In this document: positions 28,637 through 37,435 of the stretch, piece after piece
Position numbering within the stretch: the stretch's first letter is position 1
How the letters are laid out: every line of letters starts with the position of its first letter
Source: Pantoea coffeiphila
GTDB lineage: Bacteria > Pseudomonadota > Gammaproteobacteria > Enterobacterales > Enterobacteriaceae
Length of the DNA stretch: 64,000 nucleotides
Direction of reading: 5' to 3'
Assembly (NCBI RefSeq): GCF_016909495.1
Contig: NZ_JAFBFW010000004.1
Location: 496,001-560,000, forward strand
Made by a program: the position numbers and the translations under genes
Notes under the pieces: generated by a model
Databases searched by the model: none
The model's input: only the letters and a program-made list of their open reading frames with translations
What the model was told of the DNA's origin: nothing

Positions 28637-29494
28637 ATGACGACCCGTTCCCTGTTTGTGACCGCCGAGTGGCTGGCGGAGCATATTACCGATGAAAATG
28701 TTCAGGTTCTGGATGCGCGCATGCTGCCGCCCGGCCAGGAATTAACGCGTGATGTGACCGCTGAATACCTGGCTGCCCATCTCCCCGGTGCACCGTTCTT
28801 TAATATCGAAGCGCTTTCCGACCACAGCACCGCCCTGCCTCATATGCTGCCGCGTGCTGAAGCTTTTGCCGTTGCCATGCGCGAACTGGGCGTCAGTGCA
28901 GATAAACATCTGGTGGTTTACGATGAAGGCAATCTGTTTTCCGCACCGCGCGCCTGGTGGATGCTGAACTATTTTGGCGCGGAGCAGGTGTCAATTCTGG
29001 CCGGTGGGCTGGCTGGCTGGCAGAAAGCGAACTTGCCGCTGGAAAGCGGTGAAGTCAGCCTGACGGAAGGTGATTTTGACGCGAAAGTCACAGACAGCGA
29101 TCGTGTTAAACGCGTGACCGATGTGCTGCTGGTCAGTCATGAAGGCGGTGCACAGATTATTGATGCCCGCGCGGCAAACCGCTTCCATGGTGAAGTTGAC
29201 GAACCCCGTCCGGGTCTGCATCGTGGCCGTATTCCCGGCAGTCTGAACGTGCCGTGGAATAGCCTGGTCAGCGAAGGCCAGTTGAAACCCGCCGCCGAAC
29301 TGCGCGCTATCTTCGATCGGCAGGGTGTCGATTTGGCCCAGCCGGTTATCGCCAGCTGCGGTTCCGGTGTGACGGCGGTGGTAGTGATTCTGGCGCTGAC
29401 CAGTCTGGGAGCGAAAGAGGTCACGCTGTATGACGGTTCCTGGGGAGAATGGGGCAGCCGCAACGATCTACCGATCGTCAACGATTCGCTGTAA
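28637..29494 (+). CDS. sseA: 3-mercaptopyruvate sulfurtransferase
   Basis: Transfers sulfur from 3-mercaptopyruvate to thiol acceptors or cyanide. The 285-aa protein has two rhodanese domains. The C-terminal one carries the active loop CGSGVTA with Cys241, the MST signature (thiosulfate rhodaneses differ in this loop). The ATG at 28637 follows GAGGACG; in-frame codons further upstream are not conserved. Convergent with sseB, sharing a terminator. Confidence 0.96.
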   Translation: MTTRSLFVTAEWLAEHITDENVQVLDARMLPPGQELTRDVTAEYLAAHLPGAPFFNIEALSDHSTALPHMLPRAEAFAVAMRELGVSADKHLVVYDEGNLFSAPRAWWMLNYFGAEQVSILAGGLAGWQKANLPLESGEVSLTEGDFDAKVTDSDRVKRVTDVLLVSHEGGAQIIDARAANRFHGEVDEPRPGLHRGRIPGSLNVPWNSLVSEGQLKPAAELRAIFDRQGVDLAQPVIASCGSGVTAVVVILALTSLGAKEVTLYDGSWGEWGSRNDLPIVNDSL

Positions 29495-29515
29495 GCCCCT
29501 TTAGTACTTCAGTAG

Positions 29516-29542
29516 AAAGGCGACCCGAGTGGCCGCCTTTTT
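29516..29542. terminator. Terminator between convergent sseA and sseB
   Basis: AAAGGCG / CGCCTTT stem followed by TTT on the plus strand. It lies 21 nt past the sseA stop and 11 nt from the sseB stop. Confidence 0.8.
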
Positions 29543-29553
29543 CATGCAAGAAC

Positions 29554-30330
29554 TCAGATGTTGACCACTTTGAAATCGCGCAGGAAGCTGCCCCAGCGGC
29601 GTTCGTAGAAAGGCTTGATATGGGCGATAAAGAAGTGGCTGATGCCCTTATCGCCTTCCACAACATGGCAAATATCGATCGGCTCATCTTCCAGCATAGT
29701 ATCGGTCGCCACGCTTCCCGCCGCCTGAATGATCGCGTCAATGTCGCCGTCGGCTTCGATACCAATCAGCAGGTTTGCTGGCTGGTCGGCACTCTCTTTA
29801 ATGTGGGCCACATAGGCACGGCGCACCGATTTGTATTTGGCAAACAGCTGGGTCAGCGAGTCAATCATCTGCGCAGGCGGCTCGGCAATTTCCGACAGCA
29901 GTAATGGTGTCCCGCCTTCCAGCACGGTCTGCTGGCTGAGCGCGCTGCCGTGATCGCCCAGTAAATCGGCAATTTCACGCGGCGAAAACTCTTTCCCCTC
30001 CGGCAGTTTTGGATTCAGGAACAGCGTTTCACCGAGCGTCATTTCAAACAGCGTACGCACTGGCATCACCAGATAAGCCTGCTCGCTGCTGACCGCCTGC
30101 TCCAGAGCGCTGACCGAGGTGAAGCAGGGGATAATGCTGGTGCCGTCGTCTTTTTCCCAGTGCTGCAAATCCACCGGCGTGCTGGCATCAATAGCAGAAC
30201 CGGCCTCGGCGATTTCGCCCGGTACTACCACGCTGGCATCCATCAGCAGGGAGAAAAACTCGGGGCGGTGTGCCGGTTCACCGGCGGCCAGCTTCAGCAC
30301 CTCTTCAAGGCGCGGGTTAAGTTCGTTCAT
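29554..30330 (-). CDS. sseB: SseB, enhanced serine sensitivity protein
   Basis: A 258-aa cytoplasmic protein with the SseB N-terminal domain (about residues 1-130) and a C-terminal SseB domain (about 140-250). In E. coli overexpression of its homologue raises serine sensitivity; the biochemical role is unknown. It lies between pepB and sseA, as in E. coli, and begins 70 bp after pepB in the same direction. Confidence 0.93.
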   Translation of the reverse strand: MNELNPRLEEVLKLAAGEPAHRPEFFSLLMDASVVVPGEIAEAGSAIDASTPVDLQHWEKDDGTSIIPCFTSVSALEQAVSSEQAYLVMPVRTLFEMTLGETLFLNPKLPEGKEFSPREIADLLGDHGSALSQQTVLEGGTPLLLSEIAEPPAQMIDSLTQLFAKYKSVRRAYVAHIKESADQPANLLIGIEADGDIDAIIQAAGSVATDTMLEDEPIDICHVVEGDKGISHFFIAHIKPFYERRWGSFLRDFKVVNI

Positions 30331-30400
30331 CGTCAGGTTCTTTTCGTTTACGGGCTATGTTTTAGCGGGCGATCCGTAAAGGAAGATCGCCCGATCGCCA

Positions 30401-31693
30401 TTATTCGTGGCTGAGCAGCAGGTTAGCGACAGTGCGCACGCCCAGACCGGTTGCCCCCGCAGACCACTGATCCACCGCACCTTTACGGTAGGTAGCAGAG
30501 CAGTCAATGTGCAGCCAGCCGGTCTTATATTCGCTGACAAAGTGTGACAGGAAGGCGGCTGCGGTGCTGGCACCGGCAGAGTGTGCCGGGCTGGCGATGT
30601 TGTTGAGATCGGCAAAGTTTGACGGCAGATGGCTGCGGTGGAATTCCGCCAGCGGCAGGCGCCAGAACGGCTCGCTCTCTTTCTCAGCACAGCTTAGCAG
30701 CGACTGCGCCAGCGCATCGTCAAAGCTGAACAGCGCGTGATAATCGTTACCCAGCGCGGTTTTCGCCGCACCGGTCAGGGTGGCAGCATCGACGATCAGT
30801 TTTGGCTTCAGCGCGCTGGCATCAATCAGACCATCGGCCAGAACCAGACGGCCTTCAGCATCGGTATTCATCACCTCAACGGTTTTGCCGTTGCGGTAGT
30901 GAATGATATCGCCAAGCTTGAAGGCATTGCCGCTGACCATATTATCCGCGCAGCAGAGGATAAGCTTCACGCGCTTATCCAGGCCACGGGTAATCGCCAG
31001 CGCCAGCGCGCCGGTCAGGGTGGCCGCGCCGCCCATGTCCGATTTCATGGAGTCCATAAAACCGCTCTGCTTCAGGCTGTAGCCACCGGTATCGAAAGTA
31101 ATACCTTTACCAACCAGGCAGGCGAATACCGGTGCATCGTCTTTACCCGACGGGTTAAAATCCAGCGTCAGCAGCACCGGGCTGCGGGAAGAACCGCGCC
31201 CGACGGTGTGCAGACCGGCATAATTTTGCAGGCGCAAATCTTCGCCTTTGGTGATGCGGTAGTTGACGCTGTCGCAGGCAACATCACACAGCAGATCCAC
31301 CGCGCGGGTTGCCAGCTGTTCTGGCCCCAGCTCTTCCGCCGGCATATTGATGGTGTCGCGTACCCAGTCAACGATCTTCAGGCGGCTGTTCAGTTCTTTG
31401 GCATCAGCGTCATTCAGCGCCGCCCATTCAACCTGACGAGACCCTTTTGGTGCACGATAGCCCTGCCAGAATGCCCAGCTGTTTTCCAGATCCCAACCGT
31501 CGCCGCTCAGGCTGATATTACGTATCCCCTGCCCGCCAATTTTTCTCGCAGCGCGCTGGATGATGGTCGGTGCATCTTTGCCGGTGAGATGGATCGTCAT
31601 TCCACTGTCGTTGCTGGTGAGGATCGCTTTTTCGCCCCAGCGCGGATCGGCCGCAGCCGTTGACAGGGTAATGTTCATAACAGAGGTGGTCAT
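30401..31693 (-). CDS. pepB: Peptidase B, M17 aminopeptidase
   Basis: Broad-specificity dimetal leucyl-aminopeptidase-family enzyme. The 430-aa protein has the M17 signature [14 protein letters not shown], the metal-binding KGITFDTGG and SDMGGAAT loops, and a C-terminal [16 protein letters not shown]. The start is the ATG at 31693 behind AAGGAG; 28 further upstream codons are open but unlike the family. In E. coli iscX and fdx directly precede pepB. Here the preceding gene is iscS, 223 bp away, with a terminator in the gap. Confidence 0.96.
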   Translation of the reverse strand: MTTSVMNITLSTAAADPRWGEKAILTSNDSGMTIHLTGKDAPTIIQRAARKIGGQGIRNISLSGDGWDLENSWAFWQGYRAPKGSRQVEWAALNDADAKELNSRLKIVDWVRDTINMPAEELGPEQLATRAVDLLCDVACDSVNYRITKGEDLRLQNYAGLHTVGRGSSRSPVLLTLDFNPSGKDDAPVFACLVGKGITFDTGGYSLKQSGFMDSMKSDMGGAATLTGALALAITRGLDKRVKLILCCADNMVSGNAFKLGDIIHYRNGKTVEVMNTDAEGRLVLADGLIDASALKPKLIVDAATLTGAAKTALGNDYHALFSFDDALAQSLLSCAEKESEPFWRLPLAEFHRSHLPSNFADLNNIASPAHSAGASTAAAFLSHFVSEYKTGWLHIDCSATYRKGAVDQWSAGATGLGVRTVANLLLSHE

Positions 31694-31856
31694 CGCATGG
31701 CTCCTTTTCATTTTTTTCACGTCGTGGACCGGAGATCCCCGGCCTCTGCGATTTGCCGCAGGACAGATGCTATTCAAAATCGACGCACCAGACTAACAGA
31801 AATGCGGGAAAGATGTTTTCACCGCATGCTCTCATGCCGTGCTTTTATGCTGAATG

Positions 31857-31888
31857 TGAAACGGGCCGAAGAGTTAATCCGGCCCGTT
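31857..31888 (-). terminator. Terminator-like hairpin directly downstream of iscS
   Basis: A perfect 9-bp stem, AACGGGCCG / CGGCCCGTT, with an 11-nt loop and a short T run on the minus strand. It lies about 30 nt beyond the iscS stop, where iscU would be expected, and implies that the iscRS transcript ends here. Confidence 0.7.
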
Positions 31889-31916
31889 GGCATAACGCGA
31901 ATCTGTAAGCTAACGT

Positions 31917-33116
31917 CTAGCTGGCAGCAGCAACGCCTGCCGCTTTAAACGCCGCCCACTGTGGGGAAACCTCACGCATCCGCGCAATCGACTTCACGAT
32001 CAGCGCAATCGCATAGTCAATTTCTTCAACGGTGGTGAAGCGGCCCAGCGAGAAACGCAGTGAATTGTAGGCGAGATCGTCGCTCACGCCCATTGCACGC
32101 AGCACATAGGAAGGCTCAAGGCTGGCGGAGGTGCAGGCAGAGCCGGATGAAACGGCCAGATCCTTCAGCATCATAATGAGCGATTCGCCGTCAACGTAAC
32201 CGAAGCTGACGTTGAGAATATTCTGCGCACCGTTCTCAAACGAACCGTTGAGATGAACCTGCTCAATCGCACTGATACCCGCCCAGAAACGTGCACGCAG
32301 TGAAGCCAGGCGCGCCATTTCTTCGGCCATCTCTTCCTTAGCAATACGATAGGCTTCACCCATGCCGACAATCTGATGCACCGGCAGCGTACCGGAACGC
32401 ATGCCGCGTTCGTGGCCACCGCCGTGAATTTGAGCCTCAATTCGTACCTTAGGCTTGCGGCGAACATATAGCGCGCCAATGCCTTTTGGGCCGTAAATCT
32501 TATGGCCGGATACGGACATTAAATCGACGCTCAGCGTAGTGAGATCGATCGGCAATTTTCCCACGCTTTGAGTAGCGTCAACATGGAAAAGGATGCCACG
32601 GGAGCGGCACAGTTCGCCGATGGCGGCAACGTCCTGAATCACACCGGTTTCGTTATTAACGTGCATGATTGACACCAGTACCGTGTCATCACGCAGCGCG
32701 GCTTCAAGCTGAGCAAGATCGATAACGCCGTCAGCCTGCGGATTGAGCCAGGTGACGCTGTAGCCTTCGCGCTCAAGCTGTGCACAGGTATCCAGCACGG
32801 CCTTATGTTCCGTGGTACAGGTAACAATATGACGGCCTTTATCCTGATTCGCCTCAGCGGCACCTTTAATCGCCAGGTTATTGGCTTCGGTTGCGCCGGA
32901 GGTAAACACAATTTCACGGGGATCGGCACCGATGAGTTCGGCAACCTGGTTACGGGCGATGTCTACGGCTTCTTCAGACTGCCAGCCAAAACGATGGGAA
33001 CGGGAGGCCGGATTACCGAAGGTTCCATCAAGGGTGAGGTGCTGCATCATCTTCGCGGCAACACGGGGGTCGGCCGGAGTGGTGGCGGAGTAATCGAGGT
33101 AAATCGGTAATTTCAT
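31917..33116 (-). CDS. iscS: Cysteine desulfurase IscS lacking the IscU-docking C-terminal tail
   Basis: PLP enzyme that strips sulfur from cysteine for Fe-S clusters, tRNA thiolation and cofactors. The 399-aa protein is close to E. coli IscS (404 aa) along nearly its full length. It keeps the PLP lysine ([10 protein letters not shown], near 206), the active-site cysteine loop [15 protein letters not shown] (near 328) and SHRFGW. The last residues differ: after SPQWAAF the protein ends KAAGVAAAS, whereas E. coli ends with a segment containing DLNSIEWAHH, known to contribute to IscU binding. No iscU, iscA, hscB, hscA, fdx or iscX follows; pepB does. The upstream GGAG is about 12 nt from the ATG. 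A strong hairpin separates it from iscR. Confidence 0.95.
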   Translation of the reverse strand: MKLPIYLDYSATTPADPRVAAKMMQHLTLDGTFGNPASRSHRFGWQSEEAVDIARNQVAELIGADPREIVFTSGATEANNLAIKGAAEANQDKGRHIVTCTTEHKAVLDTCAQLEREGYSVTWLNPQADGVIDLAQLEAALRDDTVLVSIMHVNNETGVIQDVAAIGELCRSRGILFHVDATQSVGKLPIDLTTLSVDLMSVSGHKIYGPKGIGALYVRRKPKVRIEAQIHGGGHERGMRSGTLPVHQIVGMGEAYRIAKEEMAEEMARLASLRARFWAGISAIEQVHLNGSFENGAQNILNVSFGYVDGESLIMMLKDLAVSSGSACTSASLEPSYVLRAMGVSDDLAYNSLRFSLGRFTTVEEIDYAIALIVKSIARMREVSPQWAAFKAAGVAAAS

Positions 33117-33142
33117 TGCGCGTTAAGCTCCGTACAGGTTTT

Positions 33143-33192
33143 CCCTGAGCTTTCAGCCCGCTGTCACCGGACGACAATCTGAAAGCTCAGGG
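33143..33192 (-). promoter_or_regulatory. Long hairpin between iscR and iscS
   Basis: A perfect 14-bp stem, CCCTGAGCTTTCAG / CTGAAAGCTCAGGG, encloses a 22-nt loop. It lies between the iscR stop and the iscS start. In E. coli a structured iscR-iscS spacer protects the iscR part of the mRNA when the small RNA RyhB causes decay of the rest. This stem is a good candidate for the same role, though the downstream genes are gone. Confidence 0.75.
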
Positions 33193-33234
33193 ATACATAA
33201 TCTGCACGACGCTGGAAACGCGATTGAGTGAGGA

Positions 33235-33732
33235 TCAGGCGCGCAGATTAACGTTAATTGTTTCGTGCATACGACCGTTCGGGATGCGACGAATTTCGTT
33301 ACTGTTCTGGCGGTCAGCAACTTCCAGGATTTCCTGGTTGTTCACCAGCTCGGCCAGCGTAATGTTGTTCAGGAAGTCGCTGATGCGCTCGCTCAGATCG
33401 CGCCACAGTACGTGGGTCAGGCAACGTTCGCCGCCCTGGCAGCCTTCTTTGCCCTGGCATTTGGTGGCGTCAACGGATTCGTCAACGGCAGTAATCACTG
33501 CGCCAACCGCGATCGCATCAGAACCTTTACCCAGCAGATAACCACCACCCGGACCACGTACGCTGGCAACCAGACCATGCTTGCGCAGACGAGAGAACAG
33601 CTGCTCAAGATAAGAAAGGGAGATGCCCTGACGCTCTGAAATATCAGCTAAAGGTACAGGACCTTCGTGAGAGTGCAGTGCAACATCAAGCATAGCGGTA
33701 ACAGCATAACGGCCTTTGGATGTCAGTCTCAT
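33235..33732 (-). CDS. iscR: Fe-S cluster-sensing transcription regulator IscR
   Basis: Rrf2-family winged-helix regulator that senses Fe-S status through a [2Fe-2S] cluster. The 165-aa protein has the N-terminal [19 protein letters not shown] and recognition helix [18 protein letters not shown]. The three ligand cysteines (about 92, 98 and 104 in [14 protein letters not shown]) and the histidine three residues later are intact. The start chosen is the ATG at 33732, where family similarity begins. Three contiguous IscR-type sites lie upstream. All regulatory features look functional, although the operon it controls is reduced to iscRS. Confidence 0.96.
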   Translation of the reverse strand: MRLTSKGRYAVTAMLDVALHSHEGPVPLADISERQGISLSYLEQLFSRLRKHGLVASVRGPGGGYLLGKGSDAIAVGAVITAVDESVDATKCQGKEGCQGGERCLTHVLWRDLSERISDFLNNITLAELVNNQEILEVADRQNSNEIRRIPNGRMHETINVNLRA

Positions 33733-33794
33733 GGCTTTACGACCTCGGTTATAACCCTGGATGGGTGTTAACAAAATATGGACGCAAGTCTGCC

Positions 33795-33869
33795 ATTCCT
33801 GAGTAATTTGGTCAAGTATTTAACCGAGTAAAACACTCAACTATTTAACCAAGTGTTTTACTCAAGTAT
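33795..33869 (-). promoter_or_regulatory. Three contiguous type 1 IscR binding sites
   Basis: Three 25-bp sites abut exactly: 33795-33819, 33820-33844 and 33845-33869. On the minus strand they begin ATACTTGACC, ATAGTTGAGT and ATACTTGAGT, and continue with the A+T centre and the second half-site. By eye they match the type 1 consensus (ATASYYGACT..AGTCRRSTAT) at about 22, 21 and 20 of 25 positions. They lie 63-137 bp before the iscR start. E. coli iscR is repressed by holo-IscR at comparable tandem sites. Confidence 0.8.
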
Positions 33870-33896
33870 TAAGCTATTGATTTAAATGAAAACCAA

Positions 33897-34622
33897 TCAA
33901 TTTTCCCGCTTTTTTTCAAGGGATGAAAGCATGCCACGAAGGATGTTTAGCTCATCTTTTTCCGGGCGGGCACGGGTAAACAGACGACGCATTTTGCTCA
34001 TAACCTGTCCTGGCGTCGCCTCGCGAATGAAGCCGCTGGCTACCATCATCTTCTCCATATGCTGGTAAAAACGCTCAAGATCGTCCACCAGTGGATAAGG
34101 TGATTCGGTGACTTCGGCGGCTTCGGTTTCCTGCGATTGTAGCCAGGCCATGCGCACTTCATAGGTAATCACCTGAACGGCCATCGCCAGATTTAGCGAG
34201 CTGTACTCCGGGTTCGCGGCAATCGCCACGTGATAGTGGCATTTTTGCAGCTCTTCATTGGTCAGACCTACGCGTTCACGGCCAAAGACCAGTGCAACCG
34301 GCGCTTGCTGCCCCTCTTCCACACTCTTCAGGCCACATTCACGCGGGTCCAGCATCGGCCAGGGCAGCGAACGGGAACGCGCGCTGGTGCCGACAACCAG
34401 ACTGCAGCCGGCAATCGCTTCATCAAAGGTATCGACGATGGTGGCATTGCCAATCACATCGCTGGCACCGGCAGCCAGAGCGATGGCCTGCGAGTCAGGC
34501 TTAACCAGCGGATTGACCAGATAAAGGTTTGTTAAACCCATGGTTTTCATGGCACGGGCTACGGAGCCCATATTGCCGGTGTGGGACGTTTCAACCAGTA
34601 CGATTCGGATATTTTGCAGCAT
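33897..34622 (-). CDS. trmJ: tRNA (cytidine/uridine-2'-O-) methyltransferase TrmJ
   Basis: SPOUT-class methyltransferase modifying the ribose at position 32 of several tRNAs. The 241-aa protein has the N-terminal [26 protein letters not shown] with the conserved Asn and Arg, the [14 protein letters not shown] motif and the trefoil-knot [14 protein letters not shown]. Immediately upstream of iscR, divergent from suhB, as in E. coli. Confidence 0.97.
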   Translation of the reverse strand: MLQNIRIVLVETSHTGNMGSVARAMKTMGLTNLYLVNPLVKPDSQAIALAAGASDVIGNATIVDTFDEAIAGCSLVVGTSARSRSLPWPMLDPRECGLKSVEEGQQAPVALVFGRERVGLTNEELQKCHYHVAIAANPEYSSLNLAMAVQVITYEVRMAWLQSQETEAAEVTESPYPLVDDLERFYQHMEKMMVASGFIREATPGQVMSKMRRLFTRARPEKDELNILRGMLSSLEKKREN

Positions 34623-34797
34623 GAGAGTGTCAGGTGTGAGGAATAATTTAACGATGCTATCATATTTTCAGGACATTTGCCGTTCTCCCTGCTATAGTAC
34701 GCGCCGTTTTATATCCAACTACTGCGGCGGCCAATAAACCGGCAGGCTGGCGGTAGTAAGAGATACCGTTCTTTAACATCCAGTGAGACGACACTAC

Positions 34798-35601
34798 ATG
34801 CATCCGATGCTCAACATCGCCGTGCGCGCTGCGCGCAAGGCCGGAAACGTAATTGCTAAGAACTATGAAACCCCGGACGCAGTCGAAGCCAGCCAGAAAG
34901 GCAGCAACGACTTCGTGACTAATGTTGACCGCGAAGCGGAACGCCAGATTATCGAGGTGATTCGCAAGTCTTACCCGAAACACACCATTATTACTGAAGA
35001 AAGTGGTGAGTTAGCCGGTGAAGACCAGGATATACAGTGGATTATCGACCCTCTGGATGGCACCACCAACTTCATCAAACGCCTGCCTCACTTCTCTGTT
35101 TCTATCGCCGTGCGCATTAAAGGCCGCACCGAAGTCGCGGTAGTTTATGACCCAATGCGTAATGAACTGTTCAGCGCCGTTCGCGGCCAGGGCGCACAGC
35201 TTAACGGCTACCGCCTGCGCGGCAGCACCGCTCGCGATCTGGATGGCACCATCCTGGCGACCGGTTTCCCGTTCAAGCTGAAGCAGCACGCCACTCCTTA
35301 TATCAACATCGTCAGCAAACTGTTCACCCAGTGTGCAGATTTCCGCCGTACCGGTTCTGCTGCGCTGGACCTGGCCTACACCGCCGCCGGCCGCGTTGAC
35401 GGTTATTTCGAAATCGGCCTGAAGCCGTGGGATTTTGCCGCCGGTGAACTGCTGGTTCGTGAAGCCGGTGGTCTGGTCACCGACTTTGTTGGCGCGCATG
35501 GCTACATGCTTTCAGGAAACATCGTTGCCGGTAACCCGCGCGTGGTGAAATCAATCCTGGCTAACATCCGTGAAGAGCTGAGCGAAGCGCTGAAGCGTTA
35601 A
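34798..35601 (+). CDS. suhB: SuhB, inositol-1-monophosphatase / Nus factor
   Basis: Mg-dependent phosphatase that in E. coli also acts as an rRNA antitermination factor with the Nus complex. The 267-aa length matches E. coli. IMPase motifs are intact: EESGE near residue 67, DPLDGTTNF near 84 and KPWDFAAGELLVREAGG near 215. The start is the ATG at 34798. A TATAGT at 34693 may be its -10. It ends in a strong terminator shared with the convergent ZevB-like gene. Confidence 0.97.
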   Translation: MHPMLNIAVRAARKAGNVIAKNYETPDAVEASQKGSNDFVTNVDREAERQIIEVIRKSYPKHTIITEESGELAGEDQDIQWIIDPLDGTTNFIKRLPHFSVSIAVRIKGRTEVAVVYDPMRNELFSAVRGQGAQLNGYRLRGSTARDLDGTILATGFPFKLKQHATPYINIVSKLFTQCADFRRTGSAALDLAYTAAGRVDGYFEIGLKPWDFAAGELLVREAGGLVTDFVGAHGYMLSGNIVAGNPRVVKSILANIREELSEALKR

Positions 35602-35618
35602 TTTTTACCCGTCTCACG

Positions 35619-35645
35619 AAGGCCGACCTGACGTCGGCCTTTTTT
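35619..35645. terminator. Bidirectional terminator after suhB
   Basis: AAGGCCGAC-ctg-ACGTCGGCCT with a T run on the plus side. It lies between the convergent suhB and the ZevB-like gene, 18 nt after the suhB stop. Confidence 0.9.
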
Positions 35646-35656
35646 ATACCCGCCGC

Positions 35657-36667
35657 TTAACGGGTAAACAGCGGGCGGATGCCCCCCGAAATATCCGGCT
35701 GCGCGCTCAGCCACAGTACGATACCCGCCGCCAGCAGCAGTATCCCTCCGCTCAGCGCAAGGCAGTTCAGCGCGACCTTCTGCCAGCCCGCAGCAGGACG
35801 ATCCCGGCTCAGACGTAGCGCCAGAATTCGGGAAATTTGTACCAGCAGCGCCATGCCGGAAACGGTCAGCGCCGTCCCCAGCGCCATCGCAATCGCCGAC
35901 AGTACGCCCCAGCCATATACCCCGATCACCTTCGAGAACAGCAGCATCATGATCGCCCCGGAACACGGGCGCATCCCCATCGACATCACTACCAGACTTT
36001 TCGTTTTCCAGCCCACGGCGGCGGCAAGCTGAGCGCTGTCCGGTACATGCTGATGCCCGCAGCCGCAGCTTTCGCTGTGCTGGTGATGGGCTGGCACAAT
36101 GCGATGAATAGTCATGCCGCCAGTCTTGCCCGAAGTCCGCAGCGTGCGCATCAGCTTCCTGGCCGCACGCCAGCACAGCCATACTCCCAGACCGGCCACC
36201 AGCAGATAGCTGCTTTTTTCCAGCCAGTAGCTGCTGAGATGCAGCTGCCGCGAAGAGAGTTTCAGAACCACCAGCATTATCGTGACCAGCGCAATGGCCA
36301 CGCCGCCCTGCACCACCGCGGCCATCATCGTCAGCTGCAGGCTGGTTTTTACCCGGGTAGGATGCGTGGCCAGGAAGGTAGCGATCACGACTTTGCCATG
36401 CCCCGGGCCCAGCGCGTGCAAAACGCCATACAGCAGGCTGAAACCCATCAGCGTCAGCCCCGCCTTTTGAGGATGGCTGGCAACCTGTTGCAGCAGCGCA
36501 GTCATCTGCTGGTGCAGATTTTTCTGCCAGAGCACGCTTTGTAACAGGATCTGCGGCCAGAACTGCCACACCAGCAGCGCACAGGCCAACAGTACAATTA
36601 TCAGCAGATACAGCGGCCACAGCTGCCGCCAGCTGCGTGCCTGCATAGACAGGATATTTACTGACAT
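35657..36667 (-). CDS. NicO/RcnA-family metal transporter, ZevB-like
   Basis: A 336-aa inner-membrane protein of the nickel/cobalt transporter family. Six to seven membrane helices flank a His/Cys-rich cytoplasmic or loop segment (HHQHSESCGCGHQH, about residues 200-213). Family motifs HALGPGHGKVV and GMRPCSGAI are present. It overlaps by 10 nt the gene for a DUF1007 periplasmic protein. This pairing is the ZevA-ZevB arrangement shown to aid zinc uptake in Haemophilus influenzae. The true metal (Zn, Ni or Co) cannot be told from sequence. E. coli has yfhR at this place instead. Confidence 0.85.
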   Translation of the reverse strand: MSVNILSMQARSWRQLWPLYLLIIVLLACALLVWQFWPQILLQSVLWQKNLHQQMTALLQQVASHPQKAGLTLMGFSLLYGVLHALGPGHGKVVIATFLATHPTRVKTSLQLTMMAAVVQGGVAIALVTIMLVVLKLSSRQLHLSSYWLEKSSYLLVAGLGVWLCWRAARKLMRTLRTSGKTGGMTIHRIVPAHHQHSESCGCGHQHVPDSAQLAAAVGWKTKSLVVMSMGMRPCSGAIMMLLFSKVIGVYGWGVLSAIAMALGTALTVSGMALLVQISRILALRLSRDRPAAGWQKVALNCLALSGGILLLAAGIVLWLSAQPDISGGIRPLFTR

Positions 36668-37311
36668 ACCAGCGTTACCGTTTGAGCAAACTGGCGGCCC
36701 AAATCCATCTCTTCCGCTGGCGCATCCGCCTTATCCAGCGATAGCGCATACGCCTGCATCGAAGCATCAGGTTTTGGCGTTTTCAGCTCAAAGTGGCACT
36801 CTTTCGCCAGTTCATCAGGGATTTTCAACGATTTTTCCGAGTCGTAATACATATCAACAAAGTAGGTTGGGTCAAAAGTGGAGAAGACAAAGCGCTGACC
36901 TTTCAGCGGCTGCGGATGCGCCAGCGGCAGCACGAATTCCAGTACAGCCTGGTGGCCCTGCCGCGACAGATGATACTCCGGCGGCAGATTTTCAAATTTC
37001 ACCGGCTGCTTCTGATGCCAGAACTCGGTGAAGTAGTGCTGGCCCAGCACATTAGCCATCACTTCCGCCGCCAGTTTCTTCCAGATAACCGAACCGGGTT
37101 TAGCGTCGGCGGCATCGTAAAGCAGGTCAGCGGAGGTAATTTCATCCATCACCCAGCGCATTCTCAGCCCGGTAATAGTGTCACCCTGGTGGACCAGCGT
37201 GGTTTGCATATCAATAAAGCTGTGCGGGTGCGACCACGCCGCCGGTACGGAACCCACAACCAGCATCAGCCCAACAATGTATCTGTTATAACGTAACAAA
37301 TTCAACCCCAT
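36658..37311 (-). CDS. DUF1007 periplasmic protein, ZevA-like
   Basis: A 217-aa protein with a probable signal peptide (about residues 1-28, YIVGLMLVVGSVPAAWS). It is followed directly by HPHSFIDMQ, a histidine-bearing mature N terminus characteristic of DUF1007. The family is found beside NicO-type transporters and includes ZevA of H. influenzae, a periplasmic zinc-utilisation protein. Its 3' end overlaps the transporter gene by 10 nt, indicating an operon. It is divergent from csiE. No Zur box was recognised in the 120-bp upstream gap. Confidence 0.82.
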   Translation of the reverse strand: MGLNLLRYNRYIVGLMLVVGSVPAAWSHPHSFIDMQTTLVHQGDTITGLRMRWVMDEITSADLLYDAADAKPGSVIWKKLAAEVMANVLGQHYFTEFWHQKQPVKFENLPPEYHLSRQGHQAVLEFVLPLAHPQPLKGQRFVFSTFDPTYFVDMYYDSEKSLKIPDELAKECHFELKTPKPDASMQAYALSLDKADAPAEEMDLGRQFAQTVTLVCQ

Positions 37312-37435
37312 TCCAGGATTTCCCGATTATTTTTGTGACCTGTCTTTAAAAGCGCCGAATAAACGTCTACAGACTCTCCACAGCCGCAGGGAGTCAGGCT
37401 AGGATTAACACTAGATACGTTTAGCGGGAGTGCAG

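Noticed and set aside
35598..36620. 340-codon open frame overlapping the ZevB-like gene on the same strand
   Set aside because: It is in another frame of the transporter, Ala/Gly/Arg-rich without membrane helices. The transporter frame has clear family motifs.
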